Below, in pieces: positions 11,185-21,883 of a stretch of 64,000 nt of DNA (position 1 is the first letter of the stretch; the number at the start of each line of letters is the position of its first letter). A program made the translations under genes and the position numbers. The stretch is from Knufia peltigerae (lineage: Eukaryota; Ascomycota; Eurotiomycetes; Chaetothyriales; Trichomeriaceae), in assembly GCA_030247855.1 (NCBI GenBank), contig JAPDRN010000029.1, positions 124,001-188,000 of the forward strand. The letters are read 5' to 3'. Under the pieces are notes generated by a model. The model worked only from the letters and a program-made list of their open reading frames with translations, ran no database searches and was not told the origin of the DNA.

Positions 11185-12536
11185 CACGAACATTAAGATG
11201 GGCATCAACCAGGAGATTTCCATGAAATGAGATACGATGGATGGCAAGTTCAGTTCACCCCCTGGAGTTAGTTAGCCGCAATAGTTATGTTATGGATTGC
11301 GATGTCCAGTGTCAATCATGCACAGCGGCTATTTACTTGTCCTTTATCCCCAACATCGTTACACGAAGTCCCATCATGATAGAGAGATTCGCTTGGGCTA
11401 TTATAAACCTCTGAGCGGAATATAACAAGCAGTAGGCTTCGGCCTCAGATTTCGTCCAGTCATACAACCAAACGTTCTTGCGACAGCCGGCTTGGCTTCT
11501 TTCTACGCAGACAAGGCGCGAATGCACGCCTACAGGTCTGGTCTCTTGTAGTACTCACAAACACCTTACATCACTGAAGATATTATCGCTAGCTCGGCAT
11601 CGCTCACTTCACATTTTGCTCATGTTATATTTGGCGTATGCAAGCGTTTAGCAGATCATTGTGAAAGTTTCATTTTTGATTGACACATGCAGCTTATTTA
11701 ATGGCCTGCTCATCCCTTCGGGTATTTCCGAATTCCGACTAAGAAGTGCTTATGCTCTCGAATTTAGAGGAGCTTAGTGTCCGTTTTCAGCATAGCTAGA
11801 AAGGTACGGATTCCCAGACACATCTGCATGCATCATAGGGCCAGGGTGGTCGACCCTGTGAAGGCCCTCTTAGTAAGGGTTTCTCTACAGACTGACTCGA
11901 ACATTTTGCTTTGGCATGATTGGAAAAACCTTGGTGCCTAGGTTCGAAGATTATTTGCTGCATGTAAGACTCAATTGCTCGGGCAGGGCCAGATCGCAAT
12001 TAGGTCTGTAGGTTTTCTGACAGAAGTCTATTGCGTGTCACTTTGTATCATACAATAGGCTGTTTGATGTCTTTACTAGAGGAATCTGGGAGGCGGCGAG
12101 GAGGATTGCATAACGGTCAGTGCGCGATCCTCTCCATATTCTGCCTCAATACGGCCAGAATGTGAGCTTCAGTGTTTTTGCTTCTCTAGACCTGCGGAGT
12201 AACTAAAAGCTATTGAACTCTATGAATAGCAACGCAACGTTCAGTCTGAGCCATTAGTCGACCGTGCCAATGCTTGTACAGAGCACAGTGTGCATCTGTT
12301 TCTTTGGAAACTCGATCCATTGAAGTCTGTTTAGAGGAAACAGAAGCACCCAAGAGATATGTCTATCTATCTACTGTAGGTATAAAACCCGTAGACTTGT
12401 CCCAAAGACAGTGGCTCCGAGTCTGAACCAGCCTCGCACAACATTCGGATCCAGAGACTTCGACCGTGGTCGCACAGCCTCTTCGCACGACCTTCCTGCA
12501 GATTATTCGTCAGCATCAGCCCTTTACACTTTGGCA
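11185..12536. other. Long intergenic region with no recognised gene
   Basis: 1.35 kb separates the transaminase from the Cys-rich secreted protein. Only short frames without family features are present. The TATA box of the downstream gene is listed separately. Confidence 0.5.
12381..12387 (+). promoter_or_regulatory. TATA box upstream of the Cys-rich EF-hand gene
   Basis: A perfect TATAAAA lies about 150 bp before the start codon at 12537, a normal distance for a fungal gene with a 5' leader of roughly 120 bases. Confidence 0.5.
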
Positions 12537-13040
12537 ATGCGTATCTCAATCCTCGCCTTTGTGCTCACTTCAGTCGGACTGGTCGCGTCCGAATGCTGCG
12601 ACCAGGAGAAACCAGATAACGTAGGGCAATGCTTGGACGGCACATACGCCGACTATCTGGGGTGCTGTGCCTACGGCCCATGCAACATCTTCTGCTGTAA
12701 CTGCGACGGGGGTTGCAGACAAGCTCCCTCTCGAAGATCGGCCAGAGACCTTGCCCCGTGGATCGGCGTCGCCCAGCGTGCCGACTCGACCTGCGGCCTT
12801 TTCCAGACCGAGAATCAGTGCGCGCTAGACAAATTTGAAGCACTCGACACGAACCAGGACAGTATCTTGACTCTGGGAGAAGTCATCGACGGGGTCAACG
12901 TGTTGAGGCCTTTACTAGGGCTGAATGGCATTGACAACGCAACTCTCTCAAAGGACGTAACGGCACTATTCAACCTTTTTGACACCAACCACGACGGCAA
13001 CCTCACATTAGCCGAGGCTTTGACACCCCAGAATATGTAA
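12537..13040 (+). CDS. Small secreted Cys-rich protein with two EF-hands
   Basis: One exon encodes 167 residues. The ATG at 12537 was chosen because it begins a clear signal peptide (MRISILAFVLTSVGLVAS) directly before the mature domain; the frame extends upstream but without such a signal. The first 45 mature residues hold ten cysteines, including three CC pairs. A basic PSRRSARD linker, a possible Kex2-type site, follows. The C-terminal half holds two more cysteines and two canonical EF-hand loops, DTNQDSILTLGE and DTNHDGNLTLAE, with acidic or Asn/Thr ligands at positions 1, 3, 5, 9 and 12. It is likely a calcium-binding extracellular protein. I do not recognise a named family; an effector- or adhesin-like role is only a guess. 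Confidence 0.8.
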   Translation: MRISILAFVLTSVGLVASECCDQEKPDNVGQCLDGTYADYLGCCAYGPCNIFCCNCDGGCRQAPSRRSARDLAPWIGVAQRADSTCGLFQTENQCALDKFEALDTNQDSILTLGEVIDGVNVLRPLLGLNGIDNATLSKDVTALFNLFDTNHDGNLTLAEALTPQNM

Positions 13041-13493
13041 TCTGGATAGGCGTATATGGAGCATATGACCTTTGGGCCCTTAGCTTTACAAGACTAGTTC
13101 TGAAGCATGACTATCCTCGAGATGGAACTGTGCTGGGAGGGAGTTGTACGGGTGGGATGGGCCTGTGTGTTTCTGCTCTTCTTCTCTTCTTCTTGCTTTT
13201 CCTTCCTTCAAACGTGGTCAAGCCTAATAATTAATTGCCAAGATTATTGCTGCTAGCAAATCAAATCATATACACTCTCATACAAGCATCTTGATGATCA
13301 CAATTCCTGTCCTGCTATAGTTGATGCTTTTGGTGTTCGATGACTATGCTGAATTGAAAAGGAGTTGTCCTGGGATACGGAAGGGATATTCAGTGCTGTT
13401 GTATACTATTTCCATCCTAATCTCTCTTCTATTCTCTCGTCCTCTGTCTATTCGAAAGCACGTTGACGAAGCTCATGTAGCTGTAGCAATACT
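13041..13493. other. Intergenic, 3' flanks of two convergent genes
   Basis: The EF-hand gene and the carboxylesterase end toward each other here. A pyrimidine-rich run at about 13172-13210 (repeated CTTCTT units) is the only visible structure. Confidence 0.5.
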
Positions 13494-15341
13494 TCAGACG
13501 TAGAGTACTTTCTGCCACCAATCACACCTTTGGTTTGCCTGTGGATCAACAAGCAGCGCACCAAGTCCGGTTTCATTCAAGGTCAATACTGATGCATTTG
13601 TCCCATACGCGGGAAACCAAGGGGTTTTGTGTATGGCATTGCCGTTGTTTGGTGATCCACTCATAACGAAGCTGGTAATATAGTCTTGGAGCGTAAAAGC
13701 AACCTCTGCGTTGACAGGGTACCCCTCCCAGGTGGTGGTGCCATTGCCATTGTAGAAAGAGTAGCCCAGATCGTCAGCATGAATTGCCGGCGGAACGGCG
13801 AACAAGTATTTGAATATGTTGGTCGACACGATACCATGCAAGGCTTCTGCTAAGTATCGCGTATTACAGAGGAAACAACCTTCTGCCGTGGTGAGGGCAG
13901 CTCGAAGTGGCTGTGTTGTGTAGTTGTATTTTCCCGACAGGTCATTGGGATACATGGTCGTCGCAATATAGTCGACAACTTCGTCATTACTGTTGGGAAA
14001 GAATGCACGAACATTGTGGCGATATTCCTGGTCATTGGTTAAGAAGGGGGAATTGAACAGTACCCCCTCATTGAAGTTCGTGCCCATCATGATAGCCTTT
14101 AAAGAGGTCGCGAACCGCCCTTCTGCGACCAGCTTACCTGGCATATCTGGCACGAACGAACCATCCACGACCGGGCCAAACGTATAAATCCCGTATGAAG
14201 AGCGTCCGACAATGACACTATTGACGAGAGCCAACTGTTTGAAAGATAGGCCACGGAGATCTTCCACGGTTTGTAAGCTCTTGTTGGTCAGAAGGGATGC
14301 ATTTGTCAAGGCATATTCAATCAGCATTTTCTGTGTCCCTGGATCTCCGTTGGGCTGCCACCCTGGGCTCTGTAAAATTGCTTGCTGAAAAGGAAAGTCC
14401 TGTTTACCACCAAATGCGGTGATTTGGTGAAAGACCGAGCCGCCGCCGGCTGATTCGCCCATGATGGTTACTCGTGACGGATCACCACCAAACAGATGAA
14501 TATATTTCTGGACCCATTCCAAGGCTAGGCGCTGGTCGAGTAGTCCAGCATTGGAAACACCCTCACCAGCGATACCGGCAGGGAGGAAACCCTAAGATTC
14601 GAATCAGACTCTCTTCGCGCCCGTGATTAAGCAAGACATTAGACCAAGTACTTACGAATAATCCAACCCGATAGTTCATAGCAACAAATATCATGCCATT
14701 GCCATCCACTGATAGAGACCTTTCAATAAGCCCAGTTGGTATCTGCTCGTGTTTGTAGCCTGCAGAAAAGCCCCCGCCATCAATCCATACCAAAACCGGT
14801 GCACCTGTACAAGAGGCTTGTGATGCCTCCCAGCTCGATGGTCGATTTCGGGTTTGCGAGTCAAATATCCTGGTCGGGACCATAACATCCAAGAAGAGAC
14901 AATCTTCGGTTTCTTCGGAGCTCATGGGGGGAATATCAGAGATATTAAAATATGGTGGTTCCAATTCGGACGCTGGGACTCCTTGGGCGATCTTTGTCGC
15001 ATCATAAAGCCAAAATGGATGTGTTTGAGGGCACCTTGTGACCGACTGTCCATCATTCAATGTGCGATTCACGGTGCTTGGAGGCTCCGGTGCTTTAAAC
15101 CTGGATGCGCCGCTAACGTCCGCTCCATAGCGTATATTAGAGAAGTTGTAGTATTCTCCAGCTATCTTCTTCGTAATCAGTGTTGTTGTCAAAATACAGA
15201 ACGGAGGCCATGGCTTACATCAACAGTCGCTTGATGAACGGCGTATTCCAGATCGATTATGGGCAGCCCTTTCCCAACTGCCCAGCAGAGTGAAGCTGAT
15301 GGTCCGGCCAAAAATAAGGCCAAGACTGCAAGGCTGTGCAT
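13494..15341 (-). CDS. Secreted type-B carboxylesterase
   Basis: Exons are 15341-15219, 15168-14656 and 14591-13494, giving 577 residues; the second exon could start three bases later (15165). The ATG at 15341 gives a signal peptide (MHSLAVLALFLAGPSASLCWA). A further in-frame ATG at 15383 would put polar residues before it. The alpha/beta-hydrolase core is complete: AGEYYNFSNIRYG, EDCLFLDVMVP, the oxyanion segment WIDGGGF, nucleophile elbow GESAGGGS, TNFNEGVLF with the acidic residue, and the histidine in the IHADDLGYSF region. Many NxS/T sites fit secretion. It hydrolyses carboxylic esters outside the cell. It is divergent from another secreted hydrolase at 16364. Confidence 0.9.
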
Positions 15342-16363
15342 CTTCAGGGTCAGTAGAATTACTTTATGTGAGTTTCTCGACACCCTAGGATCGCTTCTGC
15401 TCTTGTCCCAAGGACATGCTGGTGGAACATATCAAGGGAAAGAACATGTTTGTGGCCGACAATACTCCAAAGGCCACGCCAGGATTGTACAGTAAACGAA
15501 CTCGGAACACAGTCCGTGCCCAACAGAGTGCAGAAGGTTTCGTCGAGCTGCAGATTGCTCACTTAAAAGCTCATTATGCACTTTAGGCCATGAAGCATTG
15601 TGGCTTGTAGGAAACGGTTCGATATAGTTCGATAGCCCCGTTAAAGGCCAGATGTTGTGAAATATATTGAGATTGGGCACATGAGTAATGGTCTGTGCTG
15701 GAGGATCGCACGGTCGTGTTCGCATCTAGAACGTCCAGTCGTACCGGCGACGGCCGAGCTTTGATTTCTTTTGGACGCCCCCTGAGTGTAAGTTTTATCC
15801 TTCACATGCGAAGTCTCTTGGAGGCTACATTTTTCAAACATATCATTGACTGACATTCTCCGGTTAGACAGCTCTTTCATCTGGCCAAGCCTCAAGGTGG
15901 CAGTCTTGATTCTTCTAGCCTCCTTGTTAAGTTCCTTGATCTGCCATGAATCCAAAAGCAGTCATGTCTCCATCGTATACTATGCTGAACATGGCATAGC
16001 CCGGATCTCATGGAGGCGTGGGCACACCAATCGGACAACGTAGAAGGTCCACACTGGGCACATACTAGGTCTACAATCAACGCCCGAAATACACGGGTTG
16101 GCGTATCGTATGTGAATCAATAAATCCCAAAAAAGCTTTCTCACAAGGTGTCATAGAACGTTTTTTTCTATCATACATGCAACGTAAACCTCGATAGTGA
16201 GACATGTGTCTGCGAACTCCTAATCCTAACTGCGAAGTATCGTATTTCCCCATCTAGAGGCCGAGTCATGCGTTCAAGGAACCTATGATGTGATATATGT
16301 ACATATCTTTTTCTGCATGCTGTAGGTCGCCAATTGTTCAGAGAATATATCTCGTCCGATACA
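15342..16363. promoter_or_regulatory. Divergent promoter region between two secreted hydrolases
   Basis: This 1.0 kb interval separates the carboxylesterase start from the Ntn hydrolase start. No coding exon was supported in it. Confidence 0.45.
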
Positions 16364-17437
16364 ATGCCCAACATGTGGTCGAAGAATCTTATCACACTTT
16401 GTTCTCTTGTGCCCCTTCTCGTCACGCCGACGCTAGCTTGCTCGCGCGTGACATATAACACTGGACCTCAAGATGGCAACCGTACTATCGTTGGTCGTTC
16501 CATGGATTGGCTGACCCCGACCAACTCGAGCATCTTTGCATTTCCCGCAGGTCTCCAGCGGAATGGATCTGCAGGTGGAAACTCCTTGAACTGGACGAGC
16601 AAATACGGCTCTGTCATCACTACAGCCTACGACTTGTCCACATGCGATGGCATAAACGACCAGGGATTAGTCGCAAACCTGCTCTACCTTGCTGATGGCG
16701 ATTATGGCCCCAGAAATTCCTCGGTTCCAGCCATGTCTCTAGCAATCTGGCCCCAGTATTTTCTCGATCTGTACAGCACCGTGGCAGAGGCTGCTGATGA
16801 TCTTTTCAACCAAAATGGGCAGCCGAAGTTCCAAGTCCGCACCAAGGATCTTATTCCGGGGGTGCCGTCATTGATGCATGTCTCTCTGTCCGATGCGACC
16901 GGCGACAATTTGATCCTGGAATGGCTGAATGGCAAGCTGGTTGTGCATCAAGGCACCGAGTATAATGTTATGACCAACGAGCCCAATTTCGACCAGCAGC
17001 TCGCAATCAATGCATACTGGTCGACCATTTCAAACTATTCACTTCCCGGAACTGATCGACCGGCCGACCGCTTCGCACGTCTGTCTCATTATGTGAGCGT
17101 TGCTCCAGGTGCAACCGACTTGGTGTCTGGGCTGGCCACTACTGCTGGCATGATCAGAGCTGTATCGGTGCCTATGGAGCCTATCAATATCAATACACCT
17201 AACATTACACCAACTCTATGGAGAACCTACGCTGACACAAAGGAACTGGTATATTATTACGAAAGTGCCACAGACGGCAAGTTTTTCTGGGTTGATATGA
17301 CAAAACTAGATCTGAGCCAAAAAGGTCAGACGATGAAGTTGTCATTGGTCGGCCTCAATTGGACTGACCGAGTCGGCGATATGACATCGAATTTTGTGAA
17401 GAGTTCGCCGTTCTCATTCATGCCTGCTAACAATTAA
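16364..17437 (+). CDS. Secreted choloylglycine hydrolase/penicillin acylase-like Ntn hydrolase
   Basis: A single exon of 357 residues. The ATG at 16364 gives a 25-residue signal peptide ending TLA, and cleavage leaves Cys26 as the new N-terminus (CSRVTYN), the catalytic nucleophile expected in this Ntn family. The other family residues follow in order: Arg and Asp in VGRSMDW, Asn in MTNEPNF, and Arg in the DRPADRFARLSHY region. The family cleaves linear amide bonds (bile-salt hydrolase, penicillin V acylase, N-acylethanolamine acid amidase). A natural role against N-acyl amides or N-acyl homoserine lactones is possible but not shown. Several NxS/T sites fit export. Its stop lies 121 bp from that of the convergent hydratase gene. 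Confidence 0.88.
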   Translation: MPNMWSKNLITLCSLVPLLVTPTLACSRVTYNTGPQDGNRTIVGRSMDWLTPTNSSIFAFPAGLQRNGSAGGNSLNWTSKYGSVITTAYDLSTCDGINDQGLVANLLYLADGDYGPRNSSVPAMSLAIWPQYFLDLYSTVAEAADDLFNQNGQPKFQVRTKDLIPGVPSLMHVSLSDATGDNLILEWLNGKLVVHQGTEYNVMTNEPNFDQQLAINAYWSTISNYSLPGTDRPADRFARLSHYVSVAPGATDLVSGLATTAGMIRAVSVPMEPININTPNITPTLWRTYADTKELVYYYESATDGKFFWVDMTKLDLSQKGQTMKLSLVGLNWTDRVGDMTSNFVKSSPFSFMPANN

Positions 17438-17558
17438 GAGAAGTAGTGATTGAACTGTTCGATGCCTTAAGACCTGGAGTACACATAGATGGGCGTGATG
17501 CAATAGAAATATAGACGAACGCTTGTCTCTTCATTGATATTTACTATTTGAATGGTTC

Positions 17559-18392
17559 TTACAGTTTTGCAGCAGTCCAGACAGCCGGTCTCTTTTCTCT
17601 GAAGGCCTTTAAACCTTCTTTGATGTTGTCCGCCCTTTGCAGATCTGCCCATTCTCTTCTGCTCGTAACAGCGGTGGCCTCGACGACACTAGCTGTTTCC
17701 CAACCTTGCCTTAAACCTGCGCGCGTACAAATCACCGAGTCAGGGCTGTTATCTGCGATCATTTTGGCAAACCTGATGGCTTCTTCGACAACACGCGCAT
17801 GGGGCACAGTCCTGTTTACCAGTCCCCATCTCTCGGCCTGCTCTGGGGTGATATATTCTCCTGTCAAGGCCAACTCGCTAGCTCTTTGTAGACCAATAGT
17901 TCGTATGAGTCGCGGGAGAGCTCCGGCATAAGCTGCTACCCCTCGTTTTACCTCCACCAGGCCAAAGGATGCAGTGTCCGCTGCGACAACGATGTCACAA
18001 TTGATCACGTTTTCAAATCCGCCTCCCAATGCTAAGCCATTAACGGCGGCGATAACGGGCTTCTTCCCCAGTCGGTTCGAAACTGGCAAGGCACCGGGGA
18101 CATCGCCTGGACCTGCGCCAGGTCTCGAATTTGGTGCGCTAGTCTTGGCCTGCCACTCTTTTAGGTCGGCTCCCGTTGAGAAAGCTCGTCCAGCACCGGT
18201 GAGAATTGAAACGCGAATCCAAGGTTCGTCATCAATCCAACGGAATACTTCGGTCATTTCAACAATATTGGCTCCTGTCGTGCAATTCAACTTCTCGGGT
18301 CGTGACATAGTGACTAGAACGACATGAGGGGCAGGATAGGAAAGTTTCAAGAAGGAAGTCGAAGGTGGCTGGTAAAGTAAATCTGGCTGCAT
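17559..18392 (-). CDS. Enoyl-CoA hydratase/isomerase, peroxisomal
   Basis: A single exon of 277 residues with the crotonase fold: MSRPEKLNC, the oxyanion-hole segment RAFSTGADLKEW, AAVNGLALGGGFE with the first catalytic glutamate position, and FGLVEVKRGVAAYAGALPRL. It ends in AKL, a good PTS1, so peroxisomal beta-oxidation or side-chain processing is likely. The substrate acyl group is unknown. It is transcribed in the same direction as the acyl-CoA ligase at 19358. Together with the SKL-ending hydratase at 38151 it brackets the Baeyer-Villiger monooxygenase region. Confidence 0.9.
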   Translation of the reverse strand: MQPDLLYQPPSTSFLKLSYPAPHVVLVTMSRPEKLNCTTGANIVEMTEVFRWIDDEPWIRVSILTGAGRAFSTGADLKEWQAKTSAPNSRPGAGPGDVPGALPVSNRLGKKPVIAAVNGLALGGGFENVINCDIVVAADTASFGLVEVKRGVAAYAGALPRLIRTIGLQRASELALTGEYITPEQAERWGLVNRTVPHARVVEEAIRFAKMIADNSPDSVICTRAGLRQGWETASVVEATAVTSRREWADLQRADNIKEGLKAFREKRPAVWTAAKL

Positions 18393-19357
18393 TTTACTTG
18401 ATAGTCCTGGTCTGAAGATGATTCACAACAGATGCATACAAGATTGATACGATATCTGGCGGCGTAGGAGAAATTCAAGACACTCAAAATAATCCGACCG
18501 AAACATATTTATTCGTCCTTGTTGAACCTCGGCTTGTTGCAACCGAATCTGTTTGCGATCAGAAAGGACTCTGTCAAGTTCCAAGGCTATACTCCGCACT
18601 GGATGTGAGGGTGATACCACAACTTTACCGCGCTTTCACTTGGAGATCAGATACCCGAAGTCCCCGAGTGTGAAATCGGCGGGCAGCGATCAACAACAAG
18701 GCCCTGTTTCAGGTGCGGAGTAGCTGATGATGACTCCACGCCGCCTCCGCCTCCTCCGCCGCCGCTACTGTTGAACCCTATCGCTTAGTTGGAAGTCGGT
18801 TAGGAACACACCATCCCTGCTCCTCTGCCACTCTGGCAAGCACAAACAATGTGAAAAAGCGCAGTAAGAGCCAAGACCGCTCGCATGAACGCCAGAGTCT
18901 ACAGCTCTGCGTTATTGATGGCATATGATGGTATTCAGTACCATCTCAACCTGCAGCCACCTCGAAAGAGGCTCAGATGCAGTATGCGAATGGTAGCCTG
19001 CCTAGTATTGCATCACTGTTGTTCGTCGCGATACCACTGAGCCAAGGATTAATGCTTGTGAGCATGCTAATGAAGGTTGACGGCCGTGGAAAGGGGCAGC
19101 AGCCACAAGGCAATGTGGTTGTTATCTTTGTGATCAAAATGAGTTCTTCTTCTTCATTGTGTATCAAAAGAAAGAATGATGGCTATATGCTAAACGCTTT
19201 GAGGACATTGTGCTTCTAGTTGGAGCTTCTCACGAGGCCTCTTAACAAGTGCGCGTCTGCGTGAATAGGTCACAACATTGATGTGCCCCTCAACCGCTTT
19301 GTCAATAGTCGCATGGCCGCGAATTCCTACCTTTTCCGAAGGAAGTGAGCTGTGCAC
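18393..19357. other. Intergenic with a CGG/CCG-rich element
   Basis: No gene is recognised. A dense run of CCGCCTCCGCC-type triplets lies at 18741-18766. It is one of several such elements in intergenic DNA of this half of the window. Confidence 0.5.
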
Positions 19358-21097
19358 TCAGAGTCTTGCTCGTGGTGCAATGCCAGATCGATCGGCCGCG
19401 GTTTGAGATTCCTCCTCTTGCCTAGCGATTCTCTTCACATCGTTCTTCAAGATCTTTCCTGCTGCGCTCTTGGGTATACTGTCGAGAAATCTGATCCCTC
19501 CTCTTAAGCGCTTGTGATTGGCGACCTTCTTCGAGAACCAGTTCATAATCTCCGTTGCCTCAATCTTACTTTGTTCATCTCCTGGCAAGCCCGTTACCGG
19601 ATGACATCCAGCGCCTCCCCTAGTAGCGTGCACGATATAAGCCCGTGGAACTTCTGTATGTTGATTCGAGTCGAACACGCCAATAATGGCAACGTCCTGC
19701 ACAAGTGGATGGTCACTCAGTTTTCCTTCCAGCTCAGTAGGGGCTACTTGGAACCCCTTGTATTTGATCAGGTCCTTCACGCGGTCTGTAAGAAAAAAGT
19801 TTTGGTTGTCGTCCATGAATCCAACATCACCCGTCTTCAAATATCGTTTTCCAGCATGCTCAGCAATGGAGGCCTGGGTCTCCTTCTGATTCTTCCAGTA
19901 CCCCTGAAACACGTTAGGACCTGCTAGCCATAGCTCCCCAACTTTACCAGGTTGCACTTCTCCGTCGGCAGACATGAACCTGGCCGTCATATTGGGAAAC
20001 AACTTGCCAACACTGCCAATGGAATCATACCATTCGTCCCAGGGCTGAGTGTGTGTCATCGGAGATGTTTCTGATAAGCCGTATGCCTGGTTGATTCCAA
20101 CACCCAAGCGTTTGTAAACTTTTTGAATAAGCTCCATGGTCAAAGGCGCAGCACCACTGGTAATCATACGAAGGGTACTCAGGTCGTAATTGTCCACCAG
20201 CTTATCGTGTGCAAGCCGGACAATAATGGGAGGCGCCACGTAGACAAACGTGACTTCATGTTGCTGAATGAGCTGTAGAAAACTCCGAAACTCGTAAGAA
20301 CGAACAACAACCATTTCGATGCCCCGCTGAAGACATTGATTCACCAGACCAATTAGTCCGTATATGTGGAAGAATGGAAGGACACCGATCATTTTGTCCT
20401 TTCCAGATTTATACGAAGATCCAACAGCGCCTTGAATGAGAGACAAGTCGGAAACTACATTGTAGTGACTTAGCATCACCCCTTTCGGTAGACCCGTTGT
20501 ACCGGAACTGTAAACTAGGAACGCAAGATCCCTTTGTGGCTGGAGGGCTTGCCGACCGTGTCTCCCATGTTCAGATTGAATACCAACGTCTCGCCAATGC
20601 TGGAATCCGTTGGACCGCTCAGGGCCAAGAATGATGATATGATCTTTGGCAATATTTGAGGCTTCGGCGGCGACAATAGCCGTTGGGAGGAATGCTATTG
20701 TAGTGACCAGAGCCTTGGCACCAGAGTTTTGTAGTTGAAAGGTCAATTCATCGGAGTTGTAGGCTGGGTTGGCTGTAGATATAGTGCCTCCAGCATAGAA
20801 AGCACCGTAGACTACCGGTGCGAAATCGATATCATTCGGAGCGTATATCGCCATAATGTCCCCTAATTGCCAGGCCCATTTACGGCGCAGGCCTTCGCCG
20901 AAACTGGTGGCTAACCTTTTGACGTCCTCATATGTATAGTAACGCTCTGGGCTCTCGGCTGACCTATATATTACTGCATTTTGTAAGCTTCTCACATCGA
21001 AATCAGGGGTGCCAGTTTTCATTACCCTGGGAGTCTGGAAACGTTTTTGGAGACTCGAAGATGAACGACCACATGTCAACATTGGGGATATTGACAT
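19358..21097 (-). CDS. Acyl-CoA/4-coumarate-CoA ligase-like adenylating enzyme, peroxisomal
   Basis: A single exon of 579 residues of the ANL superfamily. The AMP-binding P-loop YSSGTTGLPKG lies near residue 196. It is followed by FFHIYG, the A5 motif QAYGLSETSP, the KTGDVGF and DRVKDLIKYKGFQVAP hinge region, and the C-terminal catalytic lysine in PKSAAGKILKND. Members ligate CoA to fatty, aryl or cinnamic acids using ATP. The terminal ARL is an accepted PTS1 variant, so it probably works in peroxisomes with the two hydratases. The N-terminus is shorter or different from typical members, so an extra upstream exon cannot be excluded. Substrate is unknown. Confidence 0.9.
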   Translation of the reverse strand: MSISPMLTCGRSSSSLQKRFQTPRVMKTGTPDFDVRSLQNAVIYRSAESPERYYTYEDVKRLATSFGEGLRRKWAWQLGDIMAIYAPNDIDFAPVVYGAFYAGGTISTANPAYNSDELTFQLQNSGAKALVTTIAFLPTAIVAAEASNIAKDHIIILGPERSNGFQHWRDVGIQSEHGRHGRQALQPQRDLAFLVYSSGTTGLPKGVMLSHYNVVSDLSLIQGAVGSSYKSGKDKMIGVLPFFHIYGLIGLVNQCLQRGIEMVVVRSYEFRSFLQLIQQHEVTFVYVAPPIIVRLAHDKLVDNYDLSTLRMITSGAAPLTMELIQKVYKRLGVGINQAYGLSETSPMTHTQPWDEWYDSIGSVGKLFPNMTARFMSADGEVQPGKVGELWLAGPNVFQGYWKNQKETQASIAEHAGKRYLKTGDVGFMDDNQNFFLTDRVKDLIKYKGFQVAPTELEGKLSDHPLVQDVAIIGVFDSNQHTEVPRAYIVHATRGGAGCHPVTGLPGDEQSKIEATEIMNWFSKKVANHKRLRGGIRFLDSIPKSAAGKILKNDVKRIARQEEESQTAADRSGIAPRARL

Positions 21098-21883
21098 CTG
21101 CGAAAGTCGAGGAGATCGGCATTATGGCGAGAGGCTTCTGTCTGTGCCTCTGTGTTTCTATCACTAGAACAGTCGGCCACAAAACATGGTTGTAAAGAAT
21201 AAATCAAGCTGTTGTAATTGATGTTCGGATCCTGACGCACATAATGACAGATATTATTCGAATATTCAGCACTGTGGAAGCTGAGCATGAAATTCCGCAC
21301 TCGAAAAAAGAACATGCCTTGACTGTCGAGTCCGGCGCCGGCAGTAAGCCGCCGCCGCCGCATGAGCGATGCACAGTCCTCTGCCGGATTATGTCTATTT
21401 TCCACCAATTAAGTTTCACCAGCCAGGGCTGATCGTGAGCGACTGCCGAGAGTGTCTAGGGCCGCCTTCGTAGGCCGCAGCTCGATTTTCCGATCGGTGG
21501 TCAAGAGAAGCGGCTTCAGAGGCAAAAGGAAGGCGGAAGCGGTCGGCGGGGAACGTGGAGAACGCCGCAGCCATGTTTCTCTCCTGTTACCACCCCAGAA
21601 CTACGCTGAGCCAAACATACGTTGTGTTCGCAATATATGGAGTAAGCTATGCGTTTTCCGAGCCAACGAAGCGAATCCCGCTGGCAGGAATCTGGACCTT
21701 TTGAACGTCCCGTGTGACACGAAGGCGGCCTGCGGAGTTTACGTCTGATGAATGTGTCCATATGCGTAACATCAATGACACGAAACTAGCCATTTTGGGT
21801 GAAGAGCCTGAAGTAGAGCCAGACTTTGTGGTCTCTATGAAAATGTCCAAGGTGAAGGCACGATCTGTATAGAGCTTTTGGCG
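21098..21883. other. Intergenic with CGG-rich elements
   Basis: This holds the promoter of the acyl-CoA ligase and the 3' flank of the Zn2Cys6 gene. CCG runs lie at 21331-21362 and GGCGGAAGCGG at 21532-21543. No gene is seen. Confidence 0.5.

Noticed and set aside
10585..11247. 220-codon minus-strand frame over the amine transaminase
   Set aside because: It lies antisense to a gene with complete catalytic motifs and has no domain features of its own.
12411..12536. In-frame upstream extension of the EF-hand protein
   Set aside because: It would bury the signal peptide inside the protein; the start at 12537 gives a normal secreted protein.
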